A stretch of 5,935 nucleotides of DNA from JAUWVG01 sp964633715 (GCA_964633715.1 CAZWHQ010000104.1:1-5935); one strand, 5' to 3'. Shown: positions 1 through 5,773, counted from the first letter of the stretch. Notes: generated by a model not told the origin, from the letters alone. Translations and numbers: made by a program.

Positions 1-289
1 AGCTTTTTCCGGAGAAGCAGAGAAAAAATCTCGTGGGTGAAGATTTCTTGGATAAACCAAATAGCTCGCTCTCGATTAAAGTATCGCTCAGGTTAGCACA
101 GTTGATTTTAATTAAGGGATTATTTTTTCTATTGCTGGAGTAATGTATCAATTGGGCGGCGACCTCTTTCCCAACGCCGGTCTCTCCTAGGAACACTGTA
201 GTGGCATCCGATTTGGCTGCTTTTTTTATAAAATACCGAAGTTTTTGGATGGGAAGACTTTTCCCGATTAATTTAGGAACCTGCTCCAT
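1..289 (-). CDS. Sigma-54 activator-type AAA+ ATPase, N-terminal part (cut by window edge)
   Basis: The 96 visible residues start at the ATG at 289 and match the beginning of the central AAA+ domain of sigma-54-dependent transcription activators (bacterial enhancer-binding proteins), which hydrolyse ATP to remodel sigma-54 RNA polymerase. The usual LIGxSxxIQxL entry is seen at residues 7-17, the Walker A GETGVGKE at 35-42, the KINCANL strand at 61-67, and ESELFG at 73-78. A TGA stop lies nine codons upstream in frame, so no receiver or other sensory domain precedes the ATPase. No clear Shine-Dalgarno is visible. After ELFG the family normally has a GAFTGA loop that contacts sigma-54. The reading frame instead gives LSKKSSPTRFFL, with no such motif, while the next frame gives HPRDFFSASPEKA, which looks like a poor GAFTGA relative. 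The gene may therefore be frameshifted or degenerate. The rest lies outside the window. Family is fairly sure, functionality is not. Confidence 0.75.
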   Translation of the reverse strand, partial: MEQVPKLIGKSLPIQKLRYFIKKAAKSDATTVFLGETGVGKEVAAQLIHYSSNRKNNPLIKINCANLSDTLIESELFGLSKKSSPTRFFLCFSGKS

Positions 290-633
290 CTTAATTTTGT
301 TTTTTTGGATTTTTCATCGAGGATTTGTTGTTATTATTTATCTCTTTTTTATGAAGCTTTTTTAATCTTAAAGTTATTTCTCTCCAAATAATTTTGTTTT
401 CAATATTAATTATTTTAAAATATTGAATTTATTTAGGAGTTCTTCTAATAATTTATAAGTAATTAAGTTCCCATTTTGTACTCTAAATTCCTGTGGTGGT
501 TCTCCAATAAAATATTTGAAATCAACGAATCTTTAATTTTTTTTAACATCATATAGGTGGATGTCGCTTGCTTTCCTACTTTAAAGAGATTATTTCAACT
601 TAAGAACAAATCCTTTTTTAAACCAGTATGATT
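290..633. other. AT-rich intergenic region without a gene
   Basis: This stretch is strongly AT-rich, with many T runs, and has no open frame with recognisable protein character on either strand. It holds an AT-only hairpin at 399-427, listed separately. It probably contains the promoter of the minus-strand ATPase gene and ends at the putative left end of the IS1-like element. No tRNA, rRNA or riboswitch-like structure was recognised. Confidence 0.5.
399..427. repeat. AT-rich perfect inverted repeat (hairpin)
   Basis: TTCAATATT at 399-407 pairs perfectly with AATATTGAA at 419-427, giving a 9-bp stem and an 11-nt loop. The stem has only two G-C pairs, so it is a weak transcription terminator at best. 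An operator-like site or chance in AT-rich DNA are equally possible. Confidence 0.35.
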
Positions 634-651
634 AGTTCCCGTGAAAAAATA
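634..651 (+). repeat. Candidate left end of the IS1-like element
   Basis: AGTTCCCGTGAAAAAATA is the inverted counterpart of 2826-2839, with extra bases in the middle. It is upstream of the split transposase and at a distance that fits an IS left end. Confidence 0.35.
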
Positions 652-790
652 CTCCATATATATAGACGATTCAAAATAACAATTTTTCTCATTTTTGTGA
701 ATAAGTGGCAGTTTCATCCCGCTGGACCTATCGGTGCCTCTTCAGGGAATTGTTGTTACTTGATCAGCAAGTTATGAACAATCGTATGGC

Positions 791-817
791 TAGTGTCATG
801 TCAACCTTCAATTGTCG
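791..817 (+). repeat. IS630 terminal inverted repeat, downstream end, with TA
   Basis: The 27 bases from the TA at 791 match the complement of 1982-2008 at 23 positions. Both begin TAGTGTCA, then share GTCAACCTT, and both have TGTCG further in. The TA at 791-792 is the duplicated target dinucleotide typical of IS630/Tc1-mariner insertion. Confidence 0.88.
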
Positions 818-1433
818 GATAAAGACGCGATAATTTTATTCGAGCATCATTGGTGGTAAACTGCCACTTGACCTTGGCATCTTTGTTGTTTCTGAAGTTC
901 TGCCACGCCAGCACTTCTTTTCTGACAACCTCGATGTCGTCGATTCTTCTCTTCAAACATTGTCCTGTGAGCACGTTCAACTCTATCTCCGCCATGTTCA
1001 GCCAGCTTCCATGCTTTGGAGTGTATACAAATTCAAATCGGTCCCATAACTCTTTTGCTCTCTCCGGCTGAAATGCTTCATAAAGTGCTCCAGGCTCATG
1101 CGTGTTCAGGTTATCCATAACCAATGTTATTTTTTCCGCCCTTTCGTATCGGTCAGCAATCTCTTCCAGAAAACATGCCCAATCCTGTTTAGTTTTTCTT
1201 TCAGTAACTCTCACGATACGCTTTCCGGCCAAAGGTTCACATGCAAGGAAAATATTACACACACCGCAACGTCTGTATTCATAGTCGTGCCTGGCCACTT
1301 GACCAGGCGATGCCGAGATAGGGAGCTTTCTCTCAGCGATCAACTGCTTTGGGGATTCGTCCATGCAGACAACCGGATGAAGAGAATCAAACAGGCGCTT
1401 GTATACGTCCAGCACCATTTCCATATGCGCCAC
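801..1433 (-). CDS. IS630 transposase, C-terminal DDE catalytic part
   Basis: This 210-residue frame carries the RNase H-like DDE domain of IS630 transposases. The first catalytic Asp is in VVCMDES (D25), the second in LVMDNLNTH (D107), and the Glu in TPKHGSWLNMAEIE (E149). The C-terminal end RLYPTIEG is also typical. The stop lies inside the terminal inverted repeat, as in many compact IS elements. The ATG at 1433 is only the first Met of the open segment: no Shine-Dalgarno precedes it, and family homology continues upstream in the same frame (GWVIPPEQNGSF) to an amber TAG at 1479-1481. This is the second half of one transposase gene whose first half is at 1460-1933 in another frame. It probably arises by frameshift decay rather than being a separate gene. 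Confidence 0.85.
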   Translation of the reverse strand: MAHMEMVLDVYKRLFDSLHPVVCMDESPKQLIAERKLPISASPGQVARHDYEYRRCGVCNIFLACEPLAGKRIVRVTERKTKQDWACFLEEIADRYERAEKITLVMDNLNTHEPGALYEAFQPERAKELWDRFEFVYTPKHGSWLNMAEIELNVLTGQCLKRRIDDIEVVRKEVLAWQNFRNNKDAKVKWQFTTNDARIKLSRLYPTIEG

Positions 1434-1459
1434 AAAGCTGCCGTTTTGCTCCGGTGGGA

Positions 1460-1933
1460 TTACCCATCCTTTTTGCCGCTAAGGCTTGATTTCGTTTTTT
1501 TTAAGATGCGGCGGACCGCTTCATGGGAGATGCTGTCGATATAGTTGAGTTCGACCACTTTGTCCGCCAACAACCTCAGAGACCACCGAGCAAAACCTTC
1601 GGGCGGGTCACTACAACTCAAAGCAACCAAATGAGCTTCAAAGTCTCCATCAGCCTTTTTTACATAAACGCGGTCACCCTTCCTTCCGTTGAGAGCAATA
1701 TCAAAACCCTCCTCAACGAATCGCTTCTTTACTCGATCGATTTTTTTCATACTGATGTTCAGCACCCGGGCTATTTGTTCGTTGGTAGAACGCTTTGTCT
1801 GATATTCACTCCTGTCGCATCCAAGTAAAATCAGAGCATTAAGAATTTTTTGTGATTTATGTTGCCCTTTGGATGCAAGCTTGCCAAGAACTTCGCGTTC
1901 ATCTTCGGTGAGGGTCACTGTATATTGCTTCAT
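1460..1933 (-). CDS. IS630 transposase, N-terminal helix-turn-helix part
   Basis: The 157-residue product starts MKQYTVTLTEDE. I chose the ATG at 1933 because GGGAGG sits seven bases upstream; an upstream TTG at 1948 would put the ribosome site inside the gene. Residues about 20-80 contain the first DNA-binding helix-turn-helix (STNEQIARVLNIS followed by a long helix). Residues about 108-146 form the second region, DPPEGFARWSLRLLADKV to AVRRILKK, which is typical of IS630 proteins. The frame runs off at KSSLSGKKDG just after an A8 run. In the -1 frame the family sequence KKNEIKP continues, so this is the front half of a split transposase. It would bind the inverted repeats but has no catalytic residues. 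Confidence 0.85.
   Translation of the reverse strand: MKQYTVTLTEDEREVLGKLASKGQHKSQKILNALILLGCDRSEYQTKRSTNEQIARVLNISMKKIDRVKKRFVEEGFDIALNGRKGDRVYVKKADGDFEAHLVALSCSDPPEGFARWSLRLLADKVVELNYIDSISHEAVRRILKKTKSSLSGKKDG
1479..1502 (-). other. A8 frameshift site followed by amber codon in the transposase
   Basis: On the minus strand a run of eight A (1495-1502) marks the place where the transposase homology changes frame. Slipping back one base gives KKNEIKP, then TAG at 1479-1481, then RQKGWVIPPEQNG, which matches the family. The TAG stands where IS630 relatives usually have Trp after KP, so it is probably TGG mutated to TAG. The A8 run could serve as a programmed -1 slippery site, but the amber codon six codons later would still end translation. 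Confidence 0.7.
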
Positions 1934-1940
1934 ATTCAAT

Positions 1941-1946
1941 CCTCCC
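1941..1946 (-). promoter_or_regulatory. Shine-Dalgarno of IS630 transposase
   Basis: GGGAGG on the minus strand is seven bases upstream of the ATG at 1933. It decides the start in favour of MKQYTV over the TTG at 1948. Confidence 0.8.
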
Positions 1947-1963
1947 AAATTGACTATGAAGAA

Positions 1964-1992
1964 AATATATCATATTAATTACGACATATCAA
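1964..1992 (-). promoter_or_regulatory. Sigma-70-like promoter of IS630 transposase
   Basis: TTGATA (1987-1992, five of six to TTGACA) and TATATT (1964-1969, five of six to TATAAT) are separated by exactly 17 bases. The -10 ends about 30 bases before the transposase ATG. The -35 box is within the terminal inverted repeat, an arrangement that lets the bound transposase repress its own promoter. Predicted from sequence only. Confidence 0.6.
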
Positions 1993-2008
1993 GGTTGACG
2001 TGACACTA
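1982..2008 (-). repeat. IS630 terminal inverted repeat, promoter end, with TA
   Basis: This is the complement-matching partner of 791-817 (23 of 27 positions). The TA at 2007-2008 is the second copy of the duplicated target. An in-frame GTG at 2000 within this repeat could be taken for the start of the neighbouring plus-strand transposase, but it belongs to the inserted IS. Confidence 0.88.
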
Positions 2009-2020
2009 GGAATATGTCTA

Positions 2021-2767
2021 ATGAAGTATAAGCCCGCAAAAGATCGCTGCTACCAGAACGAAAAATGTCTGGATCATGGAAAGTTTGATAGAGGGAATAC
2101 GATTGCCAATTGGCAAGACCTTGCTTGTCAAGCAGTTGGTAAGTTTAACGATCATAAACTCAGAGGCACTGAACTAATTGAACTTCAGGCTGATGAAATC
2201 TGCATTTTTGTCGGGACGAAGAAGAAGTTAATTTGGATATTCGTAGCACTCGAAGTCTGGTCTCGGATGTGGATCTCAAAGGTTGTAGGCAGCCGCAATT
2301 ACAAAAACGTAAAAACACTTTTGAATCAAGTGATCGATTCTTGCCGGATTGTTAATCCATTCATTTTCACAATAGATGGTTTTGAACCTTATTCTTGGGC
2401 TACAAAAAACCTTTTGAACTATATTTGTTTGTATGCTCAAGTTATCAAGAAACGCAGGAAGAATCGTGTCGTTAATGTAGAACGTCGATTGATCATTGGG
2501 ACCAAACAAAAGATGGAACAACTCCTGTTTGAATCAGAAAATTCCACCACAATCAACACATCATTCATAGAACGACTTAATCTTACTATCCGACAGGGCT
2601 GTGCTTATTTAGGACGCCGAACGGCTTGTCATTCCAGGCGTAAAGATCTTCTTGCTGACAATCTTGCTCTCCAAATGTGTTATTACAATTTTGTTAGACC
2701 GCACTCAGCTTTAAAATTCGGAGATAAAACACGAACACCTGCGATGCAGGCCGGATTAGTCAAATAA
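2021..2767 (+). pseudogene. IS1-like DDE transposase, 5'-disrupted and apparently internally deleted
   Basis: The frame keeps the catalytic domain of an IS1-like transposase that cuts and joins DNA strands at IS ends. Numbered from the ATG at 2021, the first Asp is in ELQADEI (D58), the second in TIDGFEPY (D119) and the Glu in TSFIERLNLT (E184). The family C-terminus YYNFVRPHSALKF and TPAMQAGL is present. The N-terminus holds half a zinc ribbon, CYQNEKC (C10, C16) and GKFDRGN. It then jumps straight to ANWQDLAC, the end of the helix-turn-helix part, so roughly 60 residues that relatives carry in between seem missing. The open frame extends back to a GTG at 2000, but that codon is in the IS630 repeat, and in the rejoined sequence a TGA precedes it. 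The C-terminal half could still be expressed from ATG 2021, with a weak AGGA upstream. Confidence 0.7.
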
Positions 2768-2825
2768 CAACTCGGCCTTCGGGAAATCTTCATGGCAGTG
2801 GTAATCCCCTTTTAATGCTTATCCA

Positions 2826-2839
2826 TATTTTTGGGAACT
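2826..2839 (-). repeat. Candidate right end of the IS1-like element
   Basis: TATTTTTGGGAACT, 58 bases past the transposase stop, is the complement of AGTTCCC and AAAAATA in 634-651. Its position fits an IS right end. Confidence 0.35.
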
Positions 2840-2922
2840 TGGGTCAGCTTTAGATCTTTATGGGGATTTCGGCTTAGTAATAACAGTTGCCTGAAGAAGC
2901 ACCTCAAAACCGTTGAATTAAT

Positions 2923-4086
2923 TTATACATCTTTCTCAATTATTTTATATTCATAAATACAGGCTTCAAAATATGGATCAATAAGATACAGTGTATCCCC
3001 ATAAATACGCTTCTTATAGAATTCTATCGGCGCCTGTATCTCTCCAAGCAATACTCCTTCTTTATCATATATCTCAAACTTCAACCATTTACAGTTCTTG
3101 AGAGTAGCCCCTCTGGAACCCTGGCTTTCAGGCTGCTCATCATAGGTTGTAACCCATAAACGCCCCTTTCCATCAATTCTAATGTCTATGGAAATATACG
3201 TCATTATGGGTTCACGAATATTATTATTGACCACAACCCGGTGTATAATCTCATATTTAAGGGGACGTTTAGAGAAAAAGATAGGTTTACCTTCAGGAGA
3301 ATATTTTTCAATTCTGTTTTGATAGTGAAATGTCACGTATATATTGTCATGTACATCGAGGTCAAAACTGACATTATTGGCCCCATACATTAAGAAATAT
3401 TCATCGAAAATTTTACATTCCACAAATCTCTCTATTATTTTACCATCCAAATCAACAATGGCAAGCATCGTAGGATTTTCGCTATCAATGATTTCTTGAC
3501 TACTCGAATGAAAACTTCTTACAGTTAAAACAACTCTACCTGAGCTCTGAACAGATCCACCAAAAGACTGGTGATCCGTCCTAATGCTATTTTTATACGT
3601 TCCATCTGAATCAAGAATTTGTACCCGCATGTTTCCTCGGTCAAAAATATATATATTCGAGAGGGCATCAATCGCTAAACCACTGGTGCGCGATACTTCT
3701 CCCGGTCCCTGCCCATTTCTTACAAATCTTTTTATATATTTCCAATTGGAATCAAACTTCCTGATACGAAATTCTCCTCTGTCAAGAATATACTTGTTAC
3801 CTTTCGCATCTTGTACAAGGTCAAGCGGCATGTAAAACATGTAGTTTTCGTCCTGAGTATCCAATCCCCCAATTTTTCTCACAAATTCCAATGTAATCCT
3901 GGATTCATCTCCCCATTTTGGCATGAGATTTTCAATTATTTTAATTCCATTTTTGATCTCAGCTTTATAGGTTTCGTTGTTTTTACTGCAAGAAATTTCT
4001 AGAATTATAAAACAAAAGAAAATTATTAATAAACATTTATTTCTCGAAGATCTTATTTGTCTTTTACCCATGTTTCTCTTTCTCAT
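2923..4086 (-). CDS. 6-bladed beta-propeller protein, probable exported lipoprotein
   Basis: The 387-residue protein begins with a positively charged stretch, then a hydrophobic segment (residues 18-29), then EISC with Cys33. This looks like a lipoprotein signal peptide with an imperfect lipobox, since Glu sits at -3. The mature part carries NHL/6-bladed-propeller type repeats: KGNKYILDRGEFRIRKFD (about 95-112), the family hallmark NGQGPGEV (124-131), SNIYIFDRGNMRVQILD (143-159), HDNIYVTFHYQNRIEKYS (246-263), KGRLWVTTYDE (307-317) and a closing blade DTLYLIDPYFEACIYEYKI. Such proteins are typically placed in the periplasm or on the surface, and the ligand is unknown. The ATG at 4086 gives the longest form; Met6 (4071) follows a purine-rich GAGAAAGAG and is an alternative start. 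The gene stands alone, with a group II intron remnant upstream and an IS downstream. It has no internal stops and appears intact. The family is especially expanded in Aminicenantes. Confidence 0.82.
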   Translation of the reverse strand: MRKRNMGKRQIRSSRNKCLLIIFFCFIILEISCSKNNETYKAEIKNGIKIIENLMPKWGDESRITLEFVRKIGGLDTQDENYMFYMPLDLVQDAKGNKYILDRGEFRIRKFDSNWKYIKRFVRNGQGPGEVSRTSGLAIDALSNIYIFDRGNMRVQILDSDGTYKNSIRTDHQSFGGSVQSSGRVVLTVRSFHSSSQEIIDSENPTMLAIVDLDGKIIERFVECKIFDEYFLMYGANNVSFDLDVHDNIYVTFHYQNRIEKYSPEGKPIFFSKRPLKYEIIHRVVVNNNIREPIMTYISIDIRIDGKGRLWVTTYDEQPESQGSRGATLKNCKWLKFEIYDKEGVLLGEIQAPIEFYKKRIYGDTLYLIDPYFEACIYEYKIIEKDV

Positions 4087-4150
4087 AATTTAATATTTTT
4101 TATAATCCGTTTTCTGGAAAGAATATACAAGAAAATGATATAAATTGCTA

Positions 4151-4222
4151 ATCGGGATAGGGGAAAGCCTCTCAGCTTTCGTTCTCCCGCAGCACCGGGC
4201 ATACGGGTCCGTACACGGCGGT
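4151..4222 (-). ncRNA. Group II intron domains V and VI (3' end remnant)
   Basis: On the minus strand, directly after the maturase stop, 4222-4191 folds like domain V. An outer ACCG strand pairs imperfectly with CGGT, and an inner UACG pairs with CGUA around a GACC loop, with a 2-nt UG bulge on the 3' side. Two mismatches weaken the outer stem. Next, GAAAGC pairs with GCTTTC as a domain VI-like hairpin, followed by CCCCTATCCCGAT. The A in CTAT lies seven bases before the AT end, as expected for the branch-point adenosine and a 3' AY terminus. The 3' boundary at about 4151 is inferred from this. Domains I-III and most of IV are absent. Confidence 0.6.
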
Positions 4223-4499
4223 TCATGTCATTTCAGATAAAGAGCCATAATGACGAGAGAAGGAAATGAGGCCTCGTTCGGCAAAGAAACAGTTCGGCAT
4301 CGCCACCTTGACGGGTTTTATGTTCGAGATGACCAAGGGGCCTTTTCGGGAGAAAGCCACGGACAGAGCGCTCTTTTCACTGACACCAATATTCCTCAAG
4401 CCTTTTTAACGCGCGTTGCATTTCTTGATCCATGGGTTCATGACAAAGCATCGCATCCAGCGGGATCTTGTATCGTGCGAGGTCAGAGCAGCTGATATA
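4223..4499 (-). pseudogene. Group II intron reverse transcriptase/maturase, C-terminal fragment
   Basis: In the frame ending at TGA 4223-4225 the sequence reads WMRCFVMNPWIKKCNAR, a TAA stop (4406-4408), then KGLRNIGVSEKSALSVAFSR, KGP and, near the end, AMPNCFFAERGLISFSRHYG. This matches the extreme C-terminus of intron-encoded proteins of the LtrA type: W(I/V)R...W.K...R..LR.LGVS...A...SRKGPW...ALPN.YF...GL.SL. That region is the end of the maturase domain, which binds the intron RNA. The polymerase domain with its YADD box is missing. The TAA, and an overlapping open frame that reads ALKRLEEYW, show decay. The domain V-like hairpin immediately downstream confirms the identification. Homology becomes unclear upstream of about 4475. 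Confidence 0.68.
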
Positions 4500-4581
4500 A
4501 TTGTTAGTTGGAGGAGTCTTTGGACTTTTATAACTGGAGGCCTAATAAGATTTTATAGCGGAAGGGCAACGTGCATTGGCT
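4500..4581 (-). other. Junction between stress-operon remnant and intron remnant; truncated third cistron
   Basis: On the minus strand AAAAGGAGATAA overlaps the stop of the 78-codon ORF and supplies a Shine-Dalgarno (AAGGAG) nine to ten bases before an ATG at 4576. That ATG opens only MHVALPL and then a stop at 4553-4555. This looks like a translationally coupled next gene that has been cut off or shifted. Between here and the maturase fragment nothing else is recognised. Confidence 0.35.
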
Positions 4582-4818
4582 TTATCTCCTTTTAGGACGT
4601 TTCGATCTGGCAAGGTATGGGTTTATCCCTGCCTTGCCCCGAGTTCGATAATACCTTGCCCTTCTCGAATTCTTCGAATATGAATATTTTCGCAAATTCC
4701 TTCTGCGTCTTCGTTTCTTTGGTTTCCTCAGTGGGGATATTCTTGGAAAGAAAAAACTACTCACATAGCGTCTATGTACAGGTCTCAGGAAGATCCTATT
4801 ATTCGAAATTTTACGCAT
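4582..4818 (-). CDS. Small Arg/Lys-rich ORF after clpB, probably a decayed gene
   Basis: The ATG at 4818 follows a perfect AGGAGG by nine bases and lies 19 bases after the clpB stop, so a real cistron starts here in the same transcript. As read, the 78-residue product is very basic (KPKKRRRRRNLRKY in the middle) and resembles no protein I know. After about residue 24 the adjacent frame looks more protein-like: LSKNIPTEETKETKTQKEFA continuing to FEEFEKGKVLSNSGQG and a stop near 4600. The opening MRKISNNRIFL resembles the start of a membrane anchor. A plausible reading is that an anchored protein after clpB lost its frame in the anchor region; an HtrA-like protease with an acidic linker is one speculative option. 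The start is better supported than the product. Confidence 0.35.
   Translation of the reverse strand: MRKISNNRIFLRPVHRRYVSSFFFPRISPLRKPKKRRRRRNLRKYSYSKNSRRARYYRTRGKAGINPYLARSKRPKRR
4609..4660. repeat. 10-bp perfect inverted repeat
   Basis: GGCAAGGTAT at 4609-4618 and ATACCTTGCC at 4651-4660 are exact complements with 32 bases between. A third partial copy, CCTTGCC at 4632-4638, can also pair with the left arm. The repeat lies in the 3' part of the small basic ORF. It could be a hairpin or a rearrangement scar; its function is unknown. Confidence 0.5.
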
Positions 4819-4827
4819 TATTTAAGT

Positions 4828-4833
4828 CCTCCT
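4828..4833 (-). promoter_or_regulatory. Strong Shine-Dalgarno for the ORF after clpB
   Basis: AGGAGG on the minus strand is nine bases upstream of the ATG at 4818 and only five bases after the clpB stop codon. This indicates a polycistronic message. Confidence 0.65.
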
Positions 4834-4837
4834 AATT

Positions 4838-5770
4838 TTATCTCTCGCTGGATACATTGATTTTTGAGAAAACGAATTCTTTCTTTCCATTGAAATCTAT
4901 ACGCAAAGTATCACCTTCCATATAGTGTCCCTCTAAGATTTTGAGTGCTAAAGGATTTTGCACCTCTTTTTGGATCGTCCTCTTCAAAGGCCTTGCTCCA
5001 TAAACCGGGTCATATCCTGTTTCAGCTAGTATTATTTTTGCTTCCTTACTCAACTCAATATCAATCTTTTTCTCCTGAAGCCTAATGCGCAGCTCATCGA
5101 TCTGTAGGTCAACTATCTGAAATATGTCCTCTTCAGAGAGAGATGCAAAAGTAATGATCTCATCCACACGATTGAGAAATTCCGGCTTAAAATGAGCTTC
5201 CAGAATTTCCTTTATCCCTTTTTCCATCTCTTTGAAATCATGACTGAATTCCTTGATGACATGACTCCCCAGATTTGAAGTCATGATTATTATCGTGTTT
5301 TTAAAATTTATCGTCCGACCCATGCCATCCGTCAATCGACCATCATCTAAAATCTGAAGAAAAATATTGAAAACATCAGCATGAGCCTTCTCTATTTCAT
5401 CAAGGAGAATTATTGAATATGGTCTCTGCTTTATTGCCTCTGTTAACTGGCCGCCTTCTTCGTATCCTACATAACCCGGAGGCGCTCCTATCAACCGAGA
5501 AACAGTATGTTTTTCCATGTATTCAGACATATCAAGCCTTACCATTGCCTTCTCATCACCAAAAAGAAATTCTGTCAGTGCTTTTGCAAGCTCGGTCTTG
5601 CCAACTCCAGTGGGCCCTATGAAAAGAAAAGAACCCAGAGGCAGGAAAGGATCCTGGATCCCGGCTCTCGCCCGCCTAATAGTATTAGAGACAGCTCTAA
5701 GGGCCCGATCCTGGCCGACAACCCTTTTGGTAAAGATAAGAAATTCCTTTTTGGTCTGGCTCCAAAACTC
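4838..5770 (-). pseudogene. clpB: clpB remnant: C-terminal AAA+ (D2) module of the ClpB disaggregase
   Basis: The 310-residue open frame covers the whole second nucleotide-binding domain of ClpB, the hexameric ATPase that pulls proteins out of aggregates with DnaK in the cytoplasm. Counting from the codon after the upstream stop, it has VVGQD (17-21), Walker A GPTGVGKT (52-59, bases 5594-5617), pore loop GYVGY (99-103), Walker B ILLDEIEKA (121-129), sensor 1 MTSN (163-166), arginine finger FLNR (198-201) and sensor 2 GARPLKR (258-264). ClpB is normally about 860 residues; the N domain, D1 and the coiled-coil middle domain are absent. The first ATG in frame (5545) lies after Walker A, and no GTG or TTG precedes it, so no active product has a start. 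Upstream, VST, NGI and GKL then TGA look like an eroded VSRWTGIPVSKL linker. The D2 motifs are intact, suggesting the loss is recent. Confidence 0.88.
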
Positions 5771-5773
5771 TCA

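Larger units (their letters stand above)
793..2006 (-). mobile_element. IS630-family insertion sequence, about 1.2 kb
   Basis: The element is delimited by imperfect inverted repeats (23 of 27 bases including the TA), with a TA outside each end at 791-792 and 2007-2008. This is the signature of IS630/Tc1-mariner cut-and-paste insertion. Inside is a transposase on the minus strand in two overlapping-family pieces: an N-terminal helix-turn-helix part (1460-1933) and a C-terminal DDE part (801-1433). A promoter and Shine-Dalgarno lie just inside the 5' end. At 1214 bp between the TAs it is full length for the family. It is inserted in the 5' region of an IS1-like element, so it is the younger of the two. 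The frame break plus an amber codon suggest it no longer makes a full transposase. Confidence 0.9.
634..2839 (+). mobile_element. Putative IS1-like element interrupted by an IS630-family element
   Basis: The plus-strand transposase at 2021-2767 is bracketed by an imperfect inverted repeat. AGTTCCCGTGAAAAAATA at 634-651 faces TATTTTTGGGAACT at 2826-2839, whose complement is AGTTCCCAAAAATA. The two match except for a few extra bases in the left copy. Removing the IS630 element and one TA leaves about 990 bp, a believable length for an IS with one transposase of about 250-320 residues. The ends are inferred only from this short repeat, and no target duplication was identified. The element looks inactive because its 5' part is split and the transposase appears internally deleted. 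Confidence 0.4.

Noticed and set aside
850..1544. Open frames on the plus strand opposite the IS630 transposase
   Set aside because: They run antisense to clear transposase homology and have no family resemblance or ribosome site.
2803..2869. AATCCCC/GGGGATT inverted repeat as IS end or terminator
   Set aside because: The stem is only seven bases with a 53-base loop and no T tract. It spans the better candidate IS end at 2826-2839.
4250..4495. Plus-strand 81-codon open frame
   Set aside because: It is antisense to the maturase fragment, which has convincing motifs and an adjoining domain V-like hairpin.
4223..4499. Retron or diversity-generating reverse transcriptase
   Set aside because: Only a maturase-type C-terminus is present, followed by domain V/VI-like hairpins. 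There is no polymerase domain, no template/variable repeat and no msr/msd-like RNA.
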